DNA of 64,000 nt from Xylaria sp. FL1777 (lineage: Eukaryota > Ascomycota > Sordariomycetes > Xylariales > Xylariaceae): contig MU400561.1 in assembly GCA_022578965.1 (NCBI GenBank), positions 226,741 through 290,740 of the forward strand, read 5' to 3'. Position 1 is the first letter of the stretch; every line of letters starts with the position of its first letter. Shown piece by piece: positions 1-12,594 of this stretch. A program made the position numbers and the translations under genes. The notes under the pieces were generated by a model that was not told the origin of the DNA, ran no database searches, and saw only the letters and a program-made list of their open reading frames with translations.

Positions 1-429
1 TTAAAACAAATAAAACAGTAATTTAAATATAAAATATTAACAAAAATAGCTATAACTTAGTTCTTTATAAACCTAGTTCTTTTATTTATAATAAATCTAA
101 TAAAACCAACCTGGTATTTTTAGCTATTTTATTTATTTAGTTATATTAGTTTTAGCTTAAAAGATCTTTTGTATAAAAATTCCTATATAAAATGCAAAAA
201 AAAAAAATCTTTAACTTTAAACTATTAAAAATACATATTAAAAATTTCCTAATTTTTTAAGGTTTTTATTTTAAACTAAATAAAAAATAACAAAAATTAT
301 AACACTAGCCCAAAATAGCTAGCTATTTTCGTTAATTAGTTATAAGTAGGTTGTTTTAGCTGTTTTGTATAAAAAAAGCTAAAGTATTAAAGAAGTAAGG
401 TGTATATAAGTGGTTAGACTTACTAGTTG

Positions 430-545
430 TCTGGCGGTTTCTATTAAGTTAGGCTTCTGCTTTTCTTTTCGTTTAGCGTGTTATTTACTAAAGCAAACAG
501 TTGTTTAATGCTACTATATAGCTGTTTTTAAGGAGTGTTAAATTT
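430..545 (-). mobile_element. Fragment related to the second LINE family (left piece)
   Basis: This piece resembles about 15,060-15,165 inside the antisense LINE inserted in the second Tad-like copy; both share a 15-base word reading tttactaaagcaaac in the same relative position, with scattered matches around it. The adjoining part of that insertion (about 15,233-15,990) resembles 5,815-6,660. The simplest reading is that the Tad-like LINE at about 550-5,740 landed inside a copy of the second family and split it. The match is short and diverged, so the assignment is tentative. The strand follows from the T-rich orientation shared with the insertion at 14,786-17,062. Confidence 0.35.
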
Positions 546-794
546 TACTTATGTTTTTATTATTATTAGTTTTATATATATTTTTAAAAAAAGACTTTTT
601 TAAATTTTTTATACTTAACTATAACTTTATAAGTTTAAGCTTAATTATTAAATAATTAAGATCGCTAAAATTAGCATAGCAACTTTAACTTACTAAGTAG
701 GTTATATTATATCTACAGAATATAAATATAATAAAAAACGGAAAAATAGTGTTAAACGACCTATTTATTAAAAATATAACTAACGTACAACTAA

Positions 795-3700
795 AACTTA
801 CTAGCAATATAACTATAACGCAACAGCGTTTTAATAAAAAACACAAAGCTAATAAACTTCTTAGTATATAAAAAATAATTAATAAAATTATAAAACTAGT
901 ATTATAGCTGCTAACAAAAAAAAAAATAGCAAAAGGAATCTTTTTTTAAAAAAACGTAAAAAAAGCACAAATAATATATATATTAAAAAAAGCCTAAAAG
1001 AGCTAGCAAAGTACAAAGCTTAATAATAAAAATAACCTTAATACGCTTATAACTTGCTATAACTTAAATGCTATTATAAAAGCTAACTAAAAAAGCGTTA
1101 AAAATACTGTTTAAAGGCTTTTTTAACAAACCTTATTAAACGTAAACATACTAAAATCTTAAGCACAAATAGCGGCCTTGCAGCTAGCTCGCAGTAATAA
1201 AGCAATACTATTTAAGCAAAACAAAAAAGTATTAATTAAAGTTAAAAAACAAGCTAACAACTTTAAAAATAAAACATTAGCTAATATTATTAAAGCAGTA
1301 AATATAGCGCTTATAAGTAATAATATAATTACTACTAAAAAGCTATATAGCAAAAATATAGTAATTACTTTTAAAAAAACAGTGCTTTAAAAAGCTAAAA
1401 AAAAGAAGTAAATTATAAAGGCCTTTAGGAAAAAATTAAAAATACAACAAAAAAAAGCAGCGCTAATAATAAAAAGCATTTTAGCAAAACATATTAAAGC
1501 AATATATTTAAACGAAAACTTACTGTAGCTACTACATAATAAACACCCTAAAATTATAAAGTACAAAAAAATGCTATTTAAAAATACAAAAGCTAGATTT
1601 ATGTTAATATTATTATATATAAGCAGTATTATAGCAGCTAAAACAATATGCAAAAACAGCTTTTTATAAAAAGCTTAACTGTTTAACTGTAAACTTTTTA
1701 CTGCAAAGCTTAAAGTTACGCAATGTTTTAATTACTATAAATATGGATATATAGCTAAATATTGCTGCAAAAACTTAAAATATAGCTATTGCTTAGCTTT
1801 AAAACACTAAAAAAGTAAAAAAAGCTACTTAGTAAAAACGCAAAAAGCAAAGCAAAAATGTATAAACTATAAAAAAGCACACGTAGCATAAAATAAAGCT
1901 TGCTAAAAAAAGGTTAAACAAAAAAACAAAGCAAAAGCAGTATATATATTACAACTTAAAAGCTTTTAAAGTACTAAAAAAGCAATAATAATAAGCAAAA
2001 AAATAAATAAAAGTAGTTTAAAAATACTAATAGTATTAATATTTGCAAAGCTAAATAAGGAAAAATCACTAGTAAAAAAACAGCAAATTAGCAATATAAG
2101 CAAAAATCTATTCTTATTAATTTAATAATATACAATATTGCTTTTTAAAACATTGCAGGATTTAGAAATAATATAACGCATACGTTACAAAACAACAGCT
2201 TTAATTATATAGCAGTTCAAAAGCTAATAATTAATAAACATAGCAACATATATTGCTTTAGTAATAGCAGCTACTAAGTTATTTAGTTAAAAAGTAAAGC
2301 CATGCTATATATAAACAAAAAAATTGCAATAAAAACGCTAGCAAAAAATATTAATAAAAACTAAGCAAAAGTTATAATAAGCAGCAATAACCTAGCAGTA
2401 ACTTTATAGTTAATATATTTGCTAAATTAAGAAAAAACAGTTTAACATAGTTTAATTTAAGAAATATGTAAAGCAAGCAAGCTAAAAAAACGCTATATAT
2501 TTATAAGTAACTTTAATTTTTACTACTTATTATAAAACTTAAAAAGCAAAAAAAGCTAAAAAGCAAATAAACTATTTAAGTTTATTGCACAATAAAATTT
2601 TACGCTAGCTATTCTTTAAAAAAAGTAACTAAAACAAAGCATAAATAAAAAAGCTTAATAATAAACCTAATATAAATGTTTAATAATTTAGCTATTATTT
2701 ATTAAAGAGACTTAAAATAGCTAAATTTTAACTATAAAGCACTAAAAGTTATAATTAACTTAAAGACAGCTTTACAAAAATACTTAAAAAAAGCAAAAAA
2801 ATAGAACTAGCTTAAATTAAACAAAAATAAAGCAGCTACAGAAATAAAAGCTATTATTATAAAAAAGCATATGCTATATATACTTAGTAAACTAAATAAT
2901 GCCTTTAACTTTTTAATTTAGCAACTAGTAAAAATAGCAAACAAAACAACGCTTAAAAAAACCATAAAAAAAAAGCACTAAGTATTACTTTAGTAGTTTT
3001 TAAAAGTAATTAAAACAAAAAAAAAAGCTAAGCAAACATACCGCAGATTTTAAGGCAAAAGAACTAAAGCAATATAGCAAGCACTTAAAAAGAAAAAAAA
3101 AGCTTTTAATAACAAAGTAAAAAAAGCATAAAAGCATAGCTAAAAACAAGCGTTTATAAAAGCATTTAAAAATTTTAAGTTATTATAAAGCTTAGCTAAA
3201 TAAGCAAAGTTTGCTTATAAGCTAGCTTTAGAAGTTATTGCAATTTTGCTGCTAAAACAAACAAAAAGTAAGCTACTTTTTGCTAATACTTTTAAAAAAA
3301 AAACAGCTTTATTAACAAAACGCTTTTTTTTCGTACTACTAGCAAACCTGTTTAATATACCTAAAAAAAATCTATTTTATAATAGCTACTAAAAGTTTAT
3401 AATTAACGTAAACATAAGAAAAAAAAACATAATATTACTAATATAAAAGCTAGCGCTATAAAAAGCACTAAAAAATAACTTATTACTTAATAGCTTTTTT
3501 AAAGCCTGTAAACCTGCTTTAGCAAAAAAAATAGCAACATTATATACTGTTAGCTTTTTATTAAAATATTACCTAATGCAATTTAAGCAAGCAAAAGTAG
3601 TAGTTATACTTAAACCTAAAAAGTTAAAAAAGACTAAAAAAACAGCTAAAAAGTGACACTTTATTATGCTTATTTGTACAGTAAAAAAAGTACTAAAAAA

Positions 3701-5735
3701 AAAACTATATTATTACATAGCAAAAGTAGCTAAACAAAAAAGTTTCCTGCTAAATAATTAAATAAAAAACAAACAAAATAAATTAACAAACGTAGCTATT
3801 AAACTAGTATTAAAAACAGCAAAAAAAACAATTAGCAAAAAAGCATAGTATTTTTGCTATAGCTTAATATTGCAAAAGCTTTTAATACTATTAACAAAAA
3901 GAAAATAATATATATTTTATAACAAAAAGGCTTTTTTCTTTAAATAGTTATATAAGTAAGCTTTTTTATATTAAACTATATAGTACGCTTTTGCTTTAAT
4001 AAAGCAGTATTTTAGCTAATAGTACTAAAAGCTAAAGTTCTTTAAAGATTTTTACTTTTACTTTTTTTTTTTCTTTTATATATTTTAACATTATATAATA
4101 ACTTTACTGCATACTAAAAGTTAATAATAGTTAGCTTTACTAATAATACTAACTTTATTACAGCAAACTTAAATATAAAGCAAAACTATAAAGCTTTAAA
4201 AGCAGCATAAAAAATATATAAAAGCTAAGCAAAATAACACAAAATAAAGTTTGTATTACAAAAAAGCAAAGTAATATACTTTTTTAGCAGTAAAGCAGCG
4301 CTTATATAAATAATATACCTTTTTAACGTAATAGTATATCTAAAAAACAACGCAAAGTTTTTAAAGGTATAATTTAATAAAAACATAAAGTAAAAAAAAC
4401 ACTTAGCAAAACTTAAAAAAAAACTAAGCATTTAGTTATACGTAATAATTAAACTACAAAACTTTACGTAAAGCAGCAGTATAACAAAAATAAAACAAAT
4501 ATATATTGCAATAGTACAAAGCACTTTAGCTTATAACATAATAACTTAGCATAAAAACTTTAAAAAAAACAAAGCAAAAAGTATTACTAATTTACTAATA
4601 ATAACTTAAAACAAATGCTTTAAACAAGTAACTAAAGCTTTTAAAACAACTAAAATAAAGCACTTAAAAACTAAAATAAAAATTCTTTTTATTAATTTAT
4701 ATTTTAGCAGTAAAACAATAGCTTATAAGTACTACATAAAAAGCTTAGCAGCTAAAAAGTTAATTTAAAAAGCAACAAAAAAAATCAAAACCTTTATTTA
4801 AAACACAAAGGCTTAAAAAGCTAAAAATTAAACAAAGGGCAAGCTTATAAGCAATAATAAAAGCATAGCTAAAAAAAATCTAATGCTAGCTTTAAACTTT
4901 TAGCAAAAAAAGTAATTAAAAGAAAAAAAACCTAAAATTGCACTAAAAAAAGAATAAATAAGCAAATAAAACTAAACTAAAACAAGTAATAATTATTTAA
5001 TTATAGCTAAGTAAAAACTAAGCAAAAACAAAGCTTTTAAAAAGTATAGCAGGTTATTAAAGCATAAAGCAGCTATAGTAATACAAATATGCACTAAAAA
5101 AATAAAGCTAAAGACGTTTTTGCATAAAAAAAAGGTTTTAAGCTTTTTTACGCCCTTTTATAAATGCATAAAAAAAAAAAAAACCTTTTAGTATATAGTT
5201 CTACGTTATAGCTTACTAAAAAACAAAAAAAAACAACTATAAAAAAGCCTTATAGCTAAGCTGCTATAAACTAATAAAAACTTATAACTAGCTATAAAAA
5301 AGCTTAAAGCTATAAGCATTATTATAAAGTAGCTATTAGCTACTAATAAAATAGCAATATATAACAAAGCAGTTAAAATAAAAAAAAAAAAGGAAAAAAG
5401 AAAAAAAGCAAGTAATAAAAAAAAAACTAGCAGAAAAAGCAAAAGTGCTTTTTTAAAGGTCTTAAAAAATAAAAAAAAAGCTTTTATGCGTTTTCTAAAA
5501 AGGCAAAAAGTTTAAAAGCTTTAAAGAAAGTTTTTTTGCTTTTTAATTATTATTTTTCGTTTAACAAGCTAGTTAATAAAAACCAGTTATTACAAAGTAA
5601 AAAAACTTTAAAGTAGTAACATTAATACTATTGCATAAAGTTTTTATTTAGCTTTTTATATAGTTTTACCTATAGGTATACAAATAAAAAAACTGCGCTA
5701 CAAAACAGCATAACAAGTTATTAATAATATAATAT
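795..5735 (+). mobile_element. Tad1-like LINE relic, copy A (RIP-degraded)
   Basis: A non-LTR retrotransposon relic, sense on the plus strand. In order it shows a CCHC zinc-knuckle remnant of the gag-like first protein (1,724-1,765, second Cys now Tyr), an endonuclease-like segment (about 2,135-2,340) with a decayed Gln-Glu-Pro-Trp region, the linker rich in basic residues typical of Tad elements (about 2,960-3,300), the finger region of reverse transcriptase (about 3,480-3,790) and the catalytic box at 4,136-4,147, where Phe-Ala-Asp-Asp now reads Phe-Thr-Asn-Asn. All frames carry many stops. The 5' and 3' limits are where similarity to copy B ends, not proven element ends. The changes seen are of the C-to-T/G-to-A type expected from RIP. 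Confidence 0.8.
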
Positions 5736-5814
5736 ATGTTTTTAAGTTTTCTTTAAAAGTTAGTTTTTAATACACTAAAAAAGTGGTAGTAATTATATTA
5801 CTATTAGCCCTTAA

Positions 5815-6660
5815 AATAAAGCTTAAAGTATAACTATTTTTAGTTCTTTTTTGCTAACGTTTTTTGCTTTTTTTTACTTTTGCTATTTTTTTATAAAATT
5901 TTTATAAATGCAGCACTACTTACTTTTAAGTTAAAAAAGTAAGCATATTTTATTAAAATAGTTTAATATTTAGTAAAACTTTTAGAACGCCTTAAAGTAT
6001 TTAAATAACTAAAAGAAATATTTTAGCTTATTATTTACTTTTATAAGTTTTAAGTTATAAAGTAGCATTAGTTAGCTATATTTTAGCTATTTAAATCTGT
6101 TTTTTTTAAGTTTTAGTTTAAGTAGCTTTAGCTATTTGTTTTGTAGTACTATTATAAGCTTATAATTTATTAGGTATATTAGTTCTTTGTTTAATATTTC
6201 TTGCAAATAAAACATGCTAGTGCAGTAAACTTTGGTATTCTTATAGTTAAATCTTTTATAGTATTACTTGTAGTTTTTATAAGCTAATATAACGCTTAAG
6301 TACTATTTAAGATCCTTTTTGTTAAAAGTATAAAAAAATGTACAATATAGCAAGTAAAATAATGTATTTAAAATAACTAAAAATAAAAAAAGTAACCTAA
6401 AAATTAAAGAAAATAAGTAATATATATAACCTAAAAAGTATAAAATATACTATATTTATTTATTTTAACACTTCTAAGGAGAAATAATGCCTTTAGGCAT
6501 TTACTTAGTTAATATTTATACTTTATTTTTTTAAACTATTCTAATATGCAAATATTTAAGTCTTTTGTTTAGTTTTCGGTTATCTTTTTAATTTATTGCT
6601 TTAGCGTTTTTTTAAGTCTTGCTACTATTAAATTACCTTTTATAAAGCTAAAAGCCTTAT
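5815..6660 (-). mobile_element. Second LINE family fragment, right of copy A
   Basis: This stretch resembles about 15,233-15,990 of the antisense LINE inserted in copy B, with a shared order of recognisable words such as those around 5,925-6,010 and 15,355-15,440 and around 6,120-6,310 and 15,550-15,750. The T-rich strand is the plus strand, so the element's sense is on the minus strand. Similarity fades after about 6,660. No protein motif could be read in this part. With the piece at 430-545 it suggests one element interrupted by copy A. Confidence 0.5.
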
Positions 6661-9600
6661 TAAGCTTTAAAATAAACGCTTATAGTAAAATTAATAAAAT
6701 TAAATAAACATATTGTAAAGCTTGCTTACTAAACAGTAAGTATAGCACTTTTATATTTACAAGCACTTACGTTTATTTGCAGAACTTGCTAACAACTAAA
6801 TATATAAAGCATAAGCTATAAATTATATTAATGCTAATAATGCAGCTAAGCATAATAAGCTATAAAAATACAAGCACTGCATTATAAAAAATTTAATAGC
6901 TATTTTTTATAAGCAATAGCTTATGTGGCAGTTTTAGTGTTGCTAAGTTAGCTATTCTAGAATATATGTTTAAAAATAATAACGTAAGGTTACAAAAAAC
7001 ATATTAAATTTTTAGCTTTTGCTACTTGTTATAACTTTAATTTACGAAAGAATAATTACTTATAAACCACTTGTTTTTTTTGTTTTTTTTTGTTTTTTCG
7101 CTTAAAAATTAAGGTTAGCACGTTTATTAACGTATTTTTTTAGCACACCGGTATTTTTTTATATAAAATGCCTGCATGTTATTTTTTATTTCTTTTTTTT
7201 ATATACCTAATTATAGCAGTAATAAAAAAAATTATTGTTGAAATTATTTTAGTTTACAGTTAGTTTAATAAACTTAGCTAGTTGCTTTATTAAAATCTGA
7301 TTTTTGTTTACTTTAGTTAAGTCTTTAATCTTTTTAAGTTTTTGCTTAATTAGCTTAGCTTTGTTTTTTAGTTCTTTGTTTCTTTATGCTAAATTGTTAG
7401 CTTAAGTTTATACTTATTTTATAATTATAAACATATATTTATATTTGTTTAAATTTCTTTTTTGCTACTATATTAAACTTAGGTTAGCTTAAATATTTAG
7501 TAAGTATTTAGCAGTTCAAAAAAGTAGCTTTATTACTTTAAAACTAAATGCCTAAGTTTAATAACTAGTTTTATATAAGGTATTCTTATAAATAAAATAG
7601 CAGTTTTTAAACAGAGCTCTATAAATTATTTAAATATAAATAATGTAACTTATTACGCTTTATTTTAGCTAGCAATAATTTAAAAAATGCATAGTAAACA
7701 AAAAAAGTGGACTAAATAAAAGTAAGCTACAAAGAATAACTAAGCTTTGCTATAATTAGTGCATTTAAGCTAACTATTAGCTATATATAAAAAGATATTT
7801 TTTTTGTAGTACTGCATTTTTTTATTTATAAAAAAAATAAAAAACAGCAATAGGTCTGTTTTTGTTAAAAAGAGCTTTAGTGTTCTACGTTATTAATGCT
7901 TTTGTTTTTTTTGCAGATAAAAATCTAGATTAAAGTTAATAAAATGCTTGTAAACAATTATAAATTAAGATTAACTTACGTTGTTCTGTAAAAAATAGCT
8001 TTCTTTTTTATTAATTTTTCTATTAACTTGAATTTTTTATTAACTAAAGGTATTTTTGCTTGCATAGCTAACCAATAAAATATAATACGTTACTTAACAT
8101 TAACTATGATATATTTTAAGCGTTTAGTAACCTTAAAGTTTTATATAAAGTGCTTTTTGCTTAATTAGCTAAATATTATTTTAATACATTTTAGCTAAGT
8201 AGTAAAAAATAACTACTAAGGCTTTGTAAATTTAAAAAGACTTTGCAGTTTAAAAAGCAAAAACTTTTACTCTTTAGTTAGTTTTTTTTTGTTTTTTTTG
8301 CATAGCTATTTTTGTAGCTATATTTAGATATATATTTATAGTATTAGCTAATAAGCTTACAATATTATTATATGCTTTATTATTTCTTGCAAAAAAAGCA
8401 TTTAGTAATTAAGCTTAAGCTTAGCTATTTTTGTTATAGTTTAATAGCTAAACTATTAATCAAGCTCAATTTTGATTTGATTTAGCTTAAAATATTATAA
8501 CTTTTAAGTTTAAAGATTTGCTTAACTCTTTTTTAAGAATTAAGTATAAGTTCCGTAAATAGGTTGCAATATTATAATAGCATATTTATAATAAACCTTT
8601 TTAAAAAATCTTTCGATTATTGCTTGCGCTTTTTTATTGTTTTTTAGCAAAATATATTAGTTGTTGTTTTTTATTAAAATACCTGTTTAAAACTTTAAAG
8701 GTAGTAACAAAATGTATGCTTAATTAACGCTTGTTTAAAGTAGTATTAGCGTATGCTATAAATTTTGCTAGTGCTGCTATAAAAAAAGTAATTATTTTAA
8801 CATAGTATTTTATCTGCAACAAGTTTTCATTAAGCTTTTTTAATAATTTTAGGCTTGCTTTTTTTGCTTTAGCTAAAATATATTTTGCAAATAATAAAAC
8901 ATATATATTGCAACTAGATGTTATTTTTTATTAAGGGCAAACTATAACGCAAGTTTTAGTAATACTATATTTTAGCAATATAAATAACATTTCTATAAAA
9001 TCTAAAACTTTAAGCTTAAAAAGCTTATTAAAAATGTTTATAAAGCTTTTAGCCCTTTTAATAAATGCTTTATAAATTAGCTTAAAATTTGCATTATTTT
9101 TTAAAAAGTTTTAAATATTAAGTATTTAAGAATTTTGATTTTAGCAAAGCAATATTTAGTAGTTATTATTAACAAAGCAAAAAAACAAATAAGTTTTAAA
9201 AATAAAAAAAATAAACCTTAAACTAAACCAAAAGTTCTAAAAAATAGATTTATTATTTTGTAAGCTATTAACTACAAAATAAGTTTTAGTTATTTAATAA
9301 TTTAAAACTAACTTAATAATATTGTTGCTAAACTAAGTATTAAGTTTAAAACATTAAGCTTAATTATATATATATTAAAAGTTAAAACAAAGATTTATTC
9401 TAATAGCTATATAAAGCTTAAGCTATTTATTTTTGTAAACTTTGTTAGTTTTTAACTGCTAGCATATATTAAAGTTTTTGTAGAAATTAAAATTTAAGGC
9501 TTTATGCTTACGTAAGCTAAAAGCTTGATTTATAATATAGTTATATAAATAAGATTATAAGCTTAATAAACTTAATATTATTACTGAAGATTTAAAACTT

Positions 9601-12594
9601 AATATTAAAGATCTTAGTAACGCAGTATTAAATAGATAATAATTTAATAGAAATAATAATATTAAAGCTAGTTCTAAAGGAAAAGAACTTAATTATGTTA
9701 AGTTTTATTAAAGTATTATTGCTAAAGGTTAGTTACGCAAAAAAATACTTAATATAGCAATGCTTAATAATAAAAAGCTTATATTTTTTGCTTTAAGCTA
9801 AAGCAAATCAAGCAAAAGGTAATTAAAAAAAGCATTAATATTATTAACTATTAGCTTAATATTAATTTCTACATTTGATTTATATTTTTTAAAACTAGGC
9901 CTATTTATTAAATCTTTTAGTTTATTTGAATTAAAAGAATCTAGCAGTATATTTTCTTGTTTAAAAGCACTACGCGGTTTAAGTCTTTTTTTAACTAGGT
10001 TTTTTTGTTTGCAAAAACTTTTAAGTATAAAAAGCTAGTTATTATTCTTTATAGCTAGCTTTTTTACTAGTGTTCTAAATAATTTGCTTCTTTTAAGTTT
10101 TTTCTTAAAATAATTTAATTTAAGCTTTTTGCTTAATAATCTAGCTTAGCTACTAAAGGTTCTAAGCTTTAAAAATAGGTTTTTATGCCTTATATTTAGT
10201 GTTTTTTTCTTTGCTTGGTTATTTGTTTTATTAATAATATAATATCCAGAGTGCTATAACTTAATCTTTTTGCTTAATAAGCTAGTTTAATTAATAAAAT
10301 CTTTTAGCCTTAAGGATAAATGTTTATACTGTAATGTTTCTTTTTCTAAAAAAACGTTTATACTATTGTTAGCTCTTTGTTTAAAATACTATGGTTTTTT
10401 TAGCTAGGTTTTCTTTAAGAGCAGCTTGATTTTAAGCTCTTTTAATACTAATATAACATTCTAAAGTTTATATAAGCACTATAAAGGTACATTTTTTAAG
10501 CCTTTATAATTTTATAATGCAAAGTATAATAATTTAAGCAGTTATATTAGATCTTTATAGTAGTTTTTTTAAGAATTATTAGAATTATTAACATTATAGT
10601 TTTAGTTTAAAGTAATCTTTTTAATTTCGCTAAGAAAATTCTAAAACCTAGCAGCCTTCTTACTAAATATTAAGTATAACGTAAGAATTTAAATTTTAAA
10701 GTACTTCGCTACTTATTTCTAAAGATAGCTTTCGTTTTTGCTTAATAAGAAGTTATTTATAAACTTTATGCCGTAAATCTAATTTATAATTCTATTTATA
10801 GAATTATTAGCAAGCAATACTATTTTAAATATTTATACTGCTAAAAAATAGCTATTAATTTTGTTAAACATTTCGCAAGCATATATAGTTTTAAAAGTAC
10901 TTTAAAAAAGCTTTAATGCTTTTTTACTATTAGTATTGCAAGTTATAAGGCCTTTTAGTGCTTTTTCTTTTATAAGTTTTGCTATAGTTATAAGTAATTA
11001 TTTAAGGCTACAGCGCAAGCAATATAACTTAATAGTTTTTATACAAAACTATAAGTAAATTGTTATAACTTAAAAAAAGAGCCTAATAAAAAAAAAGAAA
11101 AATAAATTAAAAAAAGTAAGTAAGTTAACATTCTTTTATATGCTTAAAGATTTAAAGCAAGCAATTTATAAATTTAATCGCTGTTTTAAAAGCAGCTAAT
11201 GTTAATATGCATATAAAAAGAACTGCTTAGTAGCACCTGGATATAAGGTTAAGTATATATATAATATTTATTTATATATTTAAAGCAAGTGCTTAAAAGC
11301 TAAATAAATACTTAGGTACTAATAAACAGTTTAAGGTACTGCTTATATTGTAAGTATTATATAACTTTATAAGTTATTTAGTACGTTAGTTTAAGCATAA
11401 AAAGTATTAAATAAAAAAGTAGTTTAATAGCTTTTTTTTAAAGCCTTTTTATGAAAGCTTAAAAATGTTCTGCTAAAGTTTCAAACTGCAAAATAATTGC
11501 TATAATATTCCTAGTTTTCCAAGGTAGTAGTGAGTAATAATATGTAGTAAACTAAATTAATTAATTAACTGCAGTAATTAAGTATTCTTATTAGTATAAT
11601 ATATATAGTATAAATAAGTATAAGTTTTATATACTATAGCTTATAGCTTAGCTTAAACCTAGCTTATATTATACTATAAGTACGTAGTATAGCTTAGCAA
11701 GCTTTTACTATATAAACTATATAGTAAAGGCCTTAAATGTTAAAATGAAAAAATATGTTAGCAGATATTGCAATATTAAAAGTAAGCTAAATTAGCTTTA
11801 ACTTTAGGTATTTATTATTTAATTTACTAGTAGATTTTTTAGAGATAAAACAGACTTTGCTTAACATTAACAATATATATTTCTAAACCTTCAATTAATT
11901 AGCTTGCTTATTTTAACACTAAGGGTAATAAAGGCTTAAAAAGTGTAGCGATTTTTATTAAAGGCTAAGAAAAAAGCAGAAAGTTTAAAACAAAATGTTA
12001 AAAAATAAAAACTATTTTTAAAAAAAATTCATTCAACTGAAAATTATTTTAAAAATTCAAAATTATTATATATAATAAGTAGTTTTTTGTAATTTAAAGT
12101 TGCAATACATTTATAAACAAATAATTTTCATACTTAACATTTTATTTAACATTATATTTAAAACTTTTTTAAACTTAATACAGTAATATATTAAGCTTTA
12201 CTATTATATAAATATATTATTATTATAAAGGTTATAAAAAAGATCTACTTACTTAAGTAAGTAAGTAATGTTTTAACAATTTATAAGCTTTTTGCTATTT
12301 TTTGTTTTTTTTATTGCTGCAGTATAGCGCTAAAACTTTAATTTAATGCTATTGTTATTTGTTTATTAGTTTACTTATAATCTTTGAGCTCTTAAAAATA
12401 CTGCTTAAACTAAGGGTCTTAAAGACATATATAACTTAATTAAGTTATTATTACTTAAGTTTTGCTAACTTTAAAGTGTTATTAAGTTGTTATAACTTTA
12501 GTAATAGCATTTAAAGCCCTTATATTAGTTAGCTTTATTTGTTTTATATAAAATTAAATATTAATATTTTTTTTTGTTATTTATTAGCTAAAAT
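6661..12594. other. AT-rich stretch, no identified gene
   Basis: No intact coding region, RNA gene or assignable transposon motif was seen. The stretch alternates between T-rich and A-rich strands, which suggests several unresolved, decayed elements. Short palindromes stand out near 11,702-11,729 (11-base arms around a 3-base loop) and at 12,247-12,262, a perfect 16-base palindrome reading acttacttaagtaagt. Basic, coil-like peptides can be read on the minus strand near 7,310-7,400, but they are not diagnostic. Confidence 0.6.
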